DNA of 5,665 nucleotides. Source: an uncultured Alphaproteobacteria bacterium (GTDB taxonomy: Bacteria > Pseudomonadota > Alphaproteobacteria > RUG11792). The translations under genes were made by a program, and so were the position numbers. Positions within the stretch are counted from its first letter, which is position 1; every line of letters starts with the position of its first letter. Below, piece after piece: positions 1 to 5,425 of the stretch. The notes beneath the pieces are model-generated. The model was not told where the DNA came from. It was given only the letters and a program-made list of their open reading frames with translations, and did no database searches. The stretch covers positions 1 through 5,665 of the forward strand of contig CAUDEV010000059.1 in NCBI GenBank assembly GCA_958448685.1, read 5' to 3'.

Positions 1-194
1 TGGATGTTTGTGATATTCACTTAGGCGATGATTTACAACTTTCTCATCAAGACAATGCTGACTTACTTCTTGGTATTCTCTCTTCCCTCTTAGACAATTT
101 TCCTGATAATCTCAATTATTCAGATTTAAACAATTTTAAACTCATCGGTAAATCTATTAGATCTTCTCATATCTCTATTAAACATAATTCATGA
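1..194 (+). CDS. C-terminal end of an unrecognised protein (partial)
   Basis: An open frame enters from the left edge (first full codon at base 3) and stops at TGA 192-194, giving the last 63 residues, which begin DVCDIHLGDDLQLSHQ and end SSHISIKHNS. It is acidic in its first two thirds (DNADLLLGILSSLLDNFPDN) and basic at the end, and looks alpha-helical and soluble, with no membrane segment. I recognise no family. Its stop overlaps by 6 bp the stop of the convergent HNH gene on the other strand, so no terminator separates the two. It could be the partner of the HNH gene or simply an older neighbour; nothing visible decides this. That it is coding is supported mainly by the uninterrupted frame with sensible composition. 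Confidence 0.55.
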   Translation, partial: DVCDIHLGDDLQLSHQDNADLLLGILSSLLDNFPDNLNYSDLNNFKLIGKSIRSSHISIKHNS

Positions 195-791
195 AATTTG
201 TAATTTTTGCTTTCTATAATAATTTATATTATTTCGGTAAGTATATTTTCTAAAAATCGGTTCTATTATCATTTTTATTCTTAGAATAAATCGTACTATC
301 TTCTTTTCTATAAAGTTATGTGAAAAGCATCCTTTTTCTTCTAATGTTTCATGTAATAATTTATGATTCCTTGTAGTCAAAGGTGTTATATTCCACCAAC
401 AATTCTTTCCTCCTGAATTTATTGGTATTATATGATGTGCTTCAAATGTTATTTCTTTACTAATTACTATCTTGGGCCATGGTATCTTATAATAGTTTTC
501 CCAGTCCTTTTTCAACTTTTTCTTTTGTTGATTAAACGCTTTTCGTACGATATGCCTTTCCTCTAAATTTGGTGATTTATTACTATCTTCAAGATAATAC
601 TTTTTGACAATAAACATTTGTTTTTTAGAAATTATATGTACTGAAAACCACTGTAATTTATTCATATATAATTCTATTGCCTCTTCTTCTGTTACTCCTG
701 TAAGTAATATAAATGTTATCGATAAAGTTATTGTTAACAATTTTTTGATAGACATTTTACTCAAAAGAACTATATATCTCCTTGCATCCAT
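189..791 (-). CDS. Exported HNH endonuclease (toxin/effector-like)
   Basis: This encodes a 200-aa protein with a C-terminal HNH (His-Me finger) nuclease domain, expected to cut DNA with a divalent metal. Seen: residues 117-147 read EAHHIIP, a GG pair at 127-128, WWNITPL at 132-138, then H143 and LLH at 145-147. This is the HH...GG...N..PL....H..LH pattern, with H119/H120, N134 and H143 as likely catalytic and metal residues. Residues 13-33 (MSIKKLLTITLSITFILL followed by TGV) form a basic then hydrophobic Sec signal-like segment, so the enzyme is probably exported. The start is uncertain. ATG 791 has no Shine-Dalgarno; AGGAG lies at codons 4-5, 13 nt before an in-frame TTG (codon 10) and 22 nt before ATG 755. 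The later starts put the signal peptide at the N-terminus. HNH domains of this form are common in polymorphic toxins and secreted effectors; that role here is inference. No adjacent immunity gene is recognised. The residues between signal and HNH domain (34-110) are Lys-rich and match nothing I know. Confidence 0.8.
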   Translation of the reverse strand: MDARRYIVLLSKMSIKKLLTITLSITFILLTGVTEEEAIELYMNKLQWFSVHIISKKQMFIVKKYYLEDSNKSPNLEERHIVRKAFNQQKKKLKKDWENYYKIPWPKIVISKEITFEAHHIIPINSGGKNCWWNITPLTTRNHKLLHETLEEKGCFSHNFIEKKIVRFILRIKMIIEPIFRKYTYRNNINYYRKQKLQIS

Positions 792-822
792 ATTTGTACA
801 ATATCATTTACGATTTCGATAG

Positions 823-851
823 ATTATAATATTTTATTAATCGAATTACAA
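823..851 (-). promoter_or_regulatory. Sigma70-type promoter for the HNH gene
   Basis: On the minus strand, a -35 box TTGTAA (846-851) is followed after 17 bp by a perfect -10 TATAAT (823-828). A transcript would begin near 816, about 25 nt before ATG 791. Box quality and spacing are good, although AT-rich DNA produces such matches by chance. Confidence 0.55.
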
Positions 852-932
852 AGCGCTAATATTATTCCTTAAATTAACCTTTCTTTAATATTTTATTGAT
901 AATCTGTAAATATAGTGGATCTTTTTATATTT

Positions 933-960
933 TTGTGTTACAATACCATCAGGTTATAAC
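933..960 (+). promoter_or_regulatory. Sigma70-type promoter for the Sel1-like/deaminase-like operon
   Basis: On the + strand TTGTGT (933-938), a 16-bp spacer and TATAAC (955-960) make a plausible promoter, with a start near 967. This is only a few bases upstream of the Shine-Dalgarno at 973-976, and it excludes ATG 971 as a practical start. The intergenic region from 792 to 982 thus holds two divergent promoters; apart from these it shows only AT-rich sequence. Confidence 0.45.
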
Positions 961-982
961 CTTTTAATTTATGAGGTATATT

Positions 983-1525
983 ATGTCTTTTTCTAAGAAT
1001 TTGAATAAGTTATTATTAATTGGATCTGTTTTTATTGGAGGAAGTATGTCCGTTGAAAGTACAACGCTAGCGGGATTACCTAGAGAGATAACGGATGATC
1101 CTTATATATCCGATATACTTCAAAAAATAGATTTCGCGAATGTTATTTCTTCAACTGTTTCATCTTCTGAAATATCTGAACTTCATCCTCTTTATTCTAT
1201 TGATGCTGATAATGCCTATGGGGGAGCTGAAACAAAAATTGATTGGGAACAAGTAAAATCAGCAGCAGAAAAAGGAAATCCTTTAGCCCAGTACATTCAT
1301 TCCGGTCACTTATCTACTTTATCTAGCTCTCTTTTTAATGGCCAAAAAAGACAGGTACATTTTGAAGCATGTATGTATTTACTAATTTCTGCTTTCAAAG
1401 GAAATTTTCAAGCAGCTATAGATGCTTATAATTCTGCAACAGATTTTACGGTTAAAGTTCCTGTGTTCAAAAATGATATGGAATTATTAGATTGGATTGT
1501 TAAAGAAGCAAAAAGATTAAGTTAA
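983..1525 (+). CDS. Exported Sel1-like repeat protein
   Basis: This encodes a 180-aa protein. I chose ATG 983 rather than the in-frame ATG 971 because GAGG (973-976) sits 6 nt before 983 and lies inside the longer version. Residues 1-30 have a basic N-terminus (SKNLNK), a hydrophobic core (LLLIGSVFIGG) and a TLA site near residue 30, suggesting a Sec signal peptide. Two weak Sel1-type units follow: residues 87-111, containing AAEKGNPLAQYIHSGHL, and 126-149, containing ACMYLLISAFKGNFQAAIDAY. Both show the small residue, Gly and Ala spacing of alpha-alpha hairpins. Sel1 repeats are protein-interaction scaffolds, common in exported proteins of host-associated bacteria. The gene lies 32 bp upstream of the deaminase-like gene and probably shares its transcript, so a role as partner or adaptor of that protein is possible but only inferred. 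The region between the signal and the repeats (31-85) is rich in Ser, Asp and Ile and unassigned. Confidence 0.7.
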   Translation: MSFSKNLNKLLLIGSVFIGGSMSVESTTLAGLPREITDDPYISDILQKIDFANVISSTVSSSEISELHPLYSIDADNAYGGAETKIDWEQVKSAAEKGNPLAQYIHSGHLSTLSSSLFNGQKRQVHFEACMYLLISAFKGNFQAAIDAYNSATDFTVKVPVFKNDMELLDWIVKEAKRLS

Positions 1526-1557
1526 TAGGGCTTTTAGTTTATGAATATGGAGTATTT

Positions 1558-3222
1558 ATGATAAAAAATTGTTTATCCTCTCTTTCATTGTTTTTATTGT
1601 TTATAAAGATTTGTTTTTCTTCTTCTCCTGAATTTAAACAAATAGATCCTTATTCTATATCACAGTATCAAATAGAGTGGATTTCTACTACTATATCTGA
1701 CAAAGGATATGATTTTCACAAAAACAATGCTCTTAGATTAGCTAGGAATAAGGCTATTTTAGATTTATCTCGTCCACTGAATACTAGCAATTTCGCTATT
1801 ATAGGTCTATCTATTCATAACAGCAAAATTCCCGATAGAACACTTTTCTCTACTTTCCCTAATATTGTTTCAAGTACATATAATACATTAGAAGATACCC
1901 CAACACTAGACGAACAAGGTGTATCTTTTATGTCTATATCTGACATGATGAGAGCAGACATAGCGGAAGGAAAAACAAGAGTTCATCGGATTTCTGATTT
2001 TTTAAAATATCTGTTTTTTAATAGTTATACAAAGAATTGGGAACTTTATGACGGAATAAAAGAATGTTTGAGAGTAATTAGTGGAAATAATCCTATACAA
2101 ATGGCAAAGATTCCTAGCCATTCAAGTATTTCTTCAGTTTTACATAGTGAGCAAGTATTTTTATACCGAGCTTTAACAAGTGACGGTATATTCAATTTTT
2201 TACTTAGTGATTTACTAACTCAGAAAGAAAGTGTTAATTTATTAAAAGATCCTGATTCGTATTTAACGATTGATATAATGACATACAATGATATGTGTCC
2301 GAAATGTTTTTCTACATGTAATTATATGATTGACAGATTATCAACTACTATAAACAGAATATTATCTCAGCAATTACAACTTTTAGGGAAGTTTATGGAA
2401 ATATTTGACAACAGAAGAGGAAAATCTTTTGATATCAATATTGTTGTGTCTTCTTTTAAACCTTATCGAACGTCCAGACAATCTCAAGAAGCTGAGTATA
2501 CATATTATAAAACCGCGAATTTCGTAAATCCTATGAAAGAAAGAGACGAGTCTAATAGAATTATACAATTTTTTAATCCATGGGTTGCACAACATATTTT
2601 TAACTATGAAGTAGAAAATTTTATATCTTCGATGCAACGCCTCGGTACAGCTAGATTCTATGACGAGTGGAATTTGCCTAGAAAGTTTAGTAAATTAATC
2701 GAAACAAAACAAATTGAAATACCTATAATAAATGAAATATCAACTAAATTATTAGCTCAAAAAGATGCTTTTGATCGTTCAGATGTATGTCGTTATTTAT
2801 TGCCATTTTCTATTGAATTAGCTAAACAAATTACAGAGCACAAAGATGAATTTCATACTTTTATAAGAGATATGGCCATTAAATCAAATGTTAATGATAA
2901 AAGCTTAGCACAACTTATTGGTCATCTAAAAACTATTTTGGAACAAACAGACTCCATTAGATTAGCTATTAATGATCAACAAATGAAGTTAAATACACTA
3001 TTGTTATTAGAATCATCTAAAAAATCTGGTGGATATTATAACTTTAATAAGATGATTGATGCAGCAAAAAAAATTTCCTTAAAAGACCTTCATCCAACTA
3101 TAGACCGCTTTATAAGAACAGAATTAGGTAAATTACTCAATATTCCTTCCCAAGAGAATTGGCGGACACTTCCATTAGGTTATATTCAATTACAAGGAAT
3201 TCTACAAGGAATTCTACAGTAA
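1558..3222 (+). CDS. Exported protein with deaminase-fold motifs (candidate effector)
   Basis: This encodes a 554-aa protein; the start is well supported by GGAG 1549-1552, 5 nt before ATG. Residues 1-21 form a Sec signal peptide (SLSLFLLFIKICFS). What follows matches the order of elements in the zinc-dependent nucleic acid/nucleotide deaminase superfamily: a helix at 57-70; a strand FAIIGLSIHN at 79-88; an insertion; then LHSEQVFLYRAL (195-206) with H196-x-E198; a strand LTIDIMTYNDM (236-246); C247-P-K-C250 starting a helix; and a strand INIVVSSF (293-300). H196, C247 and C250 would bind zinc, with E198 the proton shuttle. C254 is an extra cysteine. In known members these motifs deaminate bases or nucleotides, and several polymorphic toxins carry such domains. 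The C-terminal 250 residues are helical, with a possible coiled coil around 450-485, and match nothing I recognise. The protein is second in an operon with the Sel1-like protein and ends in an internal duplication, LQGILQGILQ. The fold assignment rests on motif order alone; a structural zinc site is the alternative. Confidence 0.6.
   Translation: MIKNCLSSLSLFLLFIKICFSSSPEFKQIDPYSISQYQIEWISTTISDKGYDFHKNNALRLARNKAILDLSRPLNTSNFAIIGLSIHNSKIPDRTLFSTFPNIVSSTYNTLEDTPTLDEQGVSFMSISDMMRADIAEGKTRVHRISDFLKYLFFNSYTKNWELYDGIKECLRVISGNNPIQMAKIPSHSSISSVLHSEQVFLYRALTSDGIFNFLLSDLLTQKESVNLLKDPDSYLTIDIMTYNDMCPKCFSTCNYMIDRLSTTINRILSQQLQLLGKFMEIFDNRRGKSFDINIVVSSFKPYRTSRQSQEAEYTYYKTANFVNPMKERDESNRIIQFFNPWVAQHIFNYEVENFISSMQRLGTARFYDEWNLPRKFSKLIETKQIEIPIINEISTKLLAQKDAFDRSDVCRYLLPFSIELAKQITEHKDEFHTFIRDMAIKSNVNDKSLAQLIGHLKTILEQTDSIRLAINDQQMKLNTLLLLESSKKSGGYYNFNKMIDAAKKISLKDLHPTIDRFIRTELGKLLNIPSQENWRTLPLGYIQLQGILQGILQ
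3191..3218 (+). repeat. 12-bp tandem repeat at the 3' end of the deaminase-like gene
   Basis: The unit TACAAGGAATTC occurs twice in direct succession (3191-3202 and 3203-3214), followed by TACA. It encodes the repeated tetrapeptide QGIL just before the stop codon. Because 12 is a multiple of 3, copy-number change would lengthen or shorten the C-terminus without shifting frame. Confidence 0.85.
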
Positions 3223-3232
3223 AATTATCAAC

Positions 3233-4175
3233 CTAAATACAACCTATCGGAACAACTAGTGTTTCAGCATTTAGTGGAATTAATTTATCGGATAAACATA
3301 CAATAGCCCCTGTTCCTCTCTTTGTTGAATCTATTAAAGAAAAATTTGAAGCCATACTTAATGTTGGGGTACCTGTTTGTTTAATTTCAATCGGATAACT
3401 TTTCCCATTTGATTCTATTATAAGATCGATTTCCTTTTGAGAAACATCTCTGTAGAAGTAAATATCAGGTCTTATACCATTGTGCCAATAGCTTTTTAAA
3501 ATTTCTGAAACAACATAGTTTTCGAATAATGCTCCACTAATTTGGGAATTTTTTGCATTTTCACCAGAAGATATTCCGCTTAAATAACAACATAAACCTG
3601 TATCTGTAAAATATAACTTTGGAGATTTAACAATTCGTTTTCCTAAATTGTAAAAGTATGGTGGAAGAAGGTGAATTAAATTTGACGTATTTAATATTGA
3701 TATCATTGAAAAATTTCTGACAATTTAAATCAAAACTCGGAAGAAAAGGAGCTTTATCAGAAGATTCAAATTTTTCTGATTGTGAAAATCCTTGAAGGTC
3801 TAAGATTGCTATACGTCCCGCTAACGATTCAGATACCCCTTTCATCAGATGAAATTGCTGTGATCCGGTTAGCCAAAACTGACCTCTGTCATCCGATTTA
3901 TCAACAATCATCTTTATATACGGAAATAATTGCGGGGCCTTTTGAATTTCATCAATTAAAATAGGAAGCTTATAAGTTTGAAAGAATAATGCCGGATCAT
4001 TTTGAGCTAACGAACAAGCCATTACATCATCTAAAGAAATAAATGTCCGATTTTCCTCCATTAAGCTTTTAGATAATGTAGTTTTGCCGACTTGCCTTGG
4101 ACCATTTATTAATTTAAAAGAAGCAGAAGCTTCCAACACTTTTTTCGACAGAGTTCTTTGAAAAAAACATTGCAT
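3233..4175 (-). pseudogene. DUF4143-type AAA ATPase with PD-(D/E)XK domain, internally deleted and frameshifted
   Basis: Two minus-strand frames make up one gene. The first part (ATG 4175, stop at 3627) holds the ATPase: Walker A NGPRQVGKTT at 24-33, Walker B ILIDEIQ at 72-78, LTGSQQF at 102-108 and SLAGRIAILDLQG at 117-129. Homology fades after FLPSFD (about residue 149). The family's C-terminal half resumes in another frame from about 3706 (ISILNTSNLIHLLPPYF, KRIVKSPKLYFTDTGL). It continues into a PD-(D/E)XK-like nuclease domain with FENYV, EIDLII and PIEIK and stops at 3233. Family members are about 400 residues and usually carry a segment of roughly 100 residues between these blocks (the Y..RD part). 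That segment is absent, so the lesion is a deletion plus a frame change between about 3740 and 3706, not a single-base slip. The C-terminal half could still be translated from ATG 3706. Such ATPases are common in genomes rich in mobile DNA and their function is poorly defined. The stop lies 10 bp from the convergent deaminase-like gene. Confidence 0.85.
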
Positions 4176-4236
4176 AAGCTATTCATAATCTTTTTATCTC
4201 AATCCAATTGCAAATATTTTGAAATCCAAGTGTTTC

Positions 4237-4851
4237 TCAATTTCCATTCAGTAACTTTTCCCCACGATGTTTTAAAGAACCATCACCATTGACGTATGAA
4301 TATAGAGTCGTTGTTGTGATGTTTAGTTTCTTTGCCACTTCTGATGCAACTGATTTTGGATCACTCATTGCAGCAATTGCTATTTTTAATGCTGAAACAT
4401 CCATTTTCCTTGGCCTTCCTCCCATACGCCCTCTAGCTCTCGCCGCTTGAAGTCCCGCTTTTGTCCTTTCTATTATCAGTTCCCTTTCAAATTCAGCAAG
4501 TGCTGCAAATATCCCAAAAACTAATCTCCCATTCGGGGTCGTCGTATCAATTTGAGCTCCCTGCCCTGTCAAAACCTTGAATCCTATGTTCTTCTGGCGC
4601 AATTCGTCTATCATTGTAATGAGACTTTTCAAATCACGTCCAAGTCTATCCAATTTCCAAACGACTAACGTATTTCCTGGCTGTAGTGCCTTCAGACACT
4701 CGGCAAGTCCAGGTCTTGCATCATTTTTACCTGATGCCATATCGTGATAAATTCGGTTTTTATCAACTCCAGCTTCTATAAGAGCATCTCTTTGTAAATC
4801 TAAATTTTGTGAACCATCATGTTTTGACACTCGCATATAGCCTATCAACAT
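4237..4851 (-). CDS. Tn3-type serine resolvase/invertase
   Basis: This encodes a full-length 204-aa small serine recombinase that cuts and rejoins DNA through a phosphoserine link. Seen: YMRVS at 5-9 with catalytic S9 and R7; KLDRLGRDL at 66-74 with the active-site arginines R69 and R72; IDTTTPNGRLVFGIFAALAE at 101-120; the long E-helix FERELIIERTKAGL at 121-134; GGRPRK at 144-149; and a C-terminal helix-turn-helix at about 162-187 (SVASEVAKKLNITTTTLYSYV). The sequence closely follows the TnpR resolvases of Tn3-family transposons and plasmids of Proteobacteria; invertases such as Pin/Hin are related but less similar. No tnpA is present in the window, so it is an orphan or the rest of its transposon is lost. 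Its GC is visibly higher than in the exported-protein genes (about 45% against 25% in 60-bp samples), which suggests later acquisition. ATG 4851 is kept because the motif LIGYMRVS normally begins right at the N-terminus; no strong Shine-Dalgarno precedes it. The decayed ATPase lies 61 bp downstream in the same direction. Confidence 0.93.
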   Translation of the reverse strand: MLIGYMRVSKHDGSQNLDLQRDALIEAGVDKNRIYHDMASGKNDARPGLAECLKALQPGNTLVVWKLDRLGRDLKSLITMIDELRQKNIGFKVLTGQGAQIDTTTPNGRLVFGIFAALAEFERELIIERTKAGLQAARARGRMGGRPRKMDVSALKIAIAAMSDPKSVASEVAKKLNITTTTLYSYVNGDGSLKHRGEKLLNGN

Positions 4852-4882
4852 TTTTCAAAACATCGCTAAATAACATAGATTC

Positions 4883-4912
4883 AGCATATCAAAGTTAGTG
4901 TTGATTAATCAA
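4883..4912 (-). promoter_or_regulatory. Candidate promoter of the recombinase gene
   Basis: On the minus strand, TTGATT (4907-4912) and TATGCT (4883-4888) are separated by 18 bp, putting the transcript start near 4876, about 25 nt before ATG 4851. The -35 box lies inside the 14-bp palindrome at 4900-4913, so a protein bound there would block this promoter. Box matches are moderate. Confidence 0.4.
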
Positions 4913-4913
4913 C
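4900..4913. promoter_or_regulatory. 14-bp perfect palindrome, operator-like
   Basis: GTTGATTAATCAAC is its own reverse complement over all 14 bases. It is centred about 55 bp upstream of the recombinase start and covers the candidate -35 box. Resolvases of the Tn3 type repress their own genes by binding res subsites that overlap the promoter, which fits the position. Binding by the recombinase itself or by another dimeric regulator is inference. Confidence 0.45.
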
Positions 4914-4960
4914 GAGTTTATTTGTGATAATTCGATATCCCTCATTCTAATTTTATAACC

Positions 4961-4986
4961 ACAAAATAAACGGACGTTTATTTTGT
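4961..4986. other. 26-bp inverted repeat with GA centre: candidate recombinase crossover site
   Basis: The left arm ACAAAATAAACG (4961-4972) and right arm CGTTTATTTTGT (4975-4986) are perfect reverse complements around the dinucleotide GA (4973-4974). Two 12-bp half-sites around a 2-bp core is the geometry of crossover sites of small serine recombinases, which cut with a 2-bp stagger. The centre lies about 122 bp upstream of the recombinase ATG, close to where site I lies in Tn3-type res regions relative to tnpR. A sequence resembling the right arm, GTTTATTTGT, recurs at 4916-4925. An AT-rich operator is the main alternative; a terminator is unlikely because there is no usable loop or T-run. 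Confidence 0.45.
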
Positions 4987-5041
4987 TACTATGCTTTTCA
5001 ATCTGTAATTTATATTTCTTCTTTAGTCTTAGATTATGCCC

Positions 5042-5070
5042 TTCGAATTTACATGATATTATGCTATAAT
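5042..5070 (+). promoter_or_regulatory. Extended -10 promoter for the Rpn gene
   Basis: TATAAT (5065-5070) is preceded by TGC (5062-5064), giving the extended -10 form TGnTATAAT. A weak -35, TTCGAA (5042-5047), sits 17 bp upstream. Transcription would start near 5077, leaving about 25 nt before ATG 5102. No clear Shine-Dalgarno is visible in that leader. Confidence 0.55.
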
Positions 5071-5101
5071 AAAGTAAGATCATAGTTTTTTCTTAAATAC
5101 C

Positions 5102-5425
5102 ATGTCTGAATTTAACGATTCTTTGCCTCTTCTTCTGGATATTAAGAACGATTTCGTCTTTAAACAAGTCTTTGGTATTGAGAAAAACAAAAACGTTCTC
5201 ATGTCTTTCCTTAATGCTATCCTGAAAGGAAAACCTAAGATTATTGATCTAGAACTTCTTAATACAAATAGCCCTAAACTTATTAAAAATGGCCTAGGTA
5301 TAAGACTTGACGTTAAAGCAAAAGTCTCTGATAATACTTTTGTAGATATTGAAATCCAGTGTCGTAATACTCATGATATACCGGAAAGAGCCATTCAATA
5401 TCTTGCTAGGGTAACGTCAAGTTAA
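5102..5425 (+). pseudogene. Rpn-family PD-(D/E)XK nuclease, cut off by an insertion element
   Basis: The encoded 107 residues are the N-terminal part of an Rpn (recombination-promoting nuclease, 'putative transposase' PDDEXK_2) protein. Seen: LLLDIKNDFVFKQVFGIEKN (residues 9-28), MSFLNAILKGKPKIIDLEL (34-52), GIRLDVKAKV (66-75) with the acidic active-site Asp, and FVDIEIQCR (80-88) with the E-x-Q that stands in for E-x-K in this family. Family members run to about 280-300 residues. Here the family pattern holds to ERAIQYLAR and is replaced by VTSS and a stop at 5423-5425. The break coincides with the apparent end of an IS6-like element, so insertion rather than point mutation is the likely cause, and the missing part may lie beyond the element. 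E. coli RpnA-type proteins are DNA endonucleases that promote recombination in a RecA-independent way; this fragment keeps several active-site residues but is probably inactive. Confidence 0.85.

Noticed and set aside
215..236. AT-only inverted repeat (AATAAT...ATTATT) as a terminator after the partial first gene
   Set aside because: The stem has no GC pairs, lies inside the HNH coding region and is followed by no T-run; such repeats are expected by chance at this composition.
604..822. 72-aa open frame on the + strand opposite the 5' part of the HNH gene
   Set aside because: It lies antisense to a gene with a clear domain and signal peptide, runs across that gene's promoter side, and its translation shows no family pattern.
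2383..2637. 84-aa open frame on the minus strand inside the deaminase-like gene
   Set aside because: It is fully antisense to the long, well-started gene; the residues look like a reverse-frame shadow with no motif.
3782..3964. 60-aa + strand frame opposite the ATPase domain
   Set aside because: It is antisense to the conserved Walker B to sensor region of the ATPase, which fixes the coding strand.
4961..4986. The 26-bp inverted repeat as a rho-independent terminator
   Set aside because: A 2-nt centre cannot form a normal loop, the stem is mostly A-T, neither side is followed by a T-run, and no gene ends beside it.
4895..5083. 62-aa minus-strand frame between the recombinase and Rpn genes
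   Set aside because: It overlaps the Rpn promoter, the 26-bp inverted repeat and the 14-bp palindrome, has no Shine-Dalgarno, and the Lys/Ile/Asn-rich product matches nothing; AT-rich intergenic DNA gives such frames by chance.
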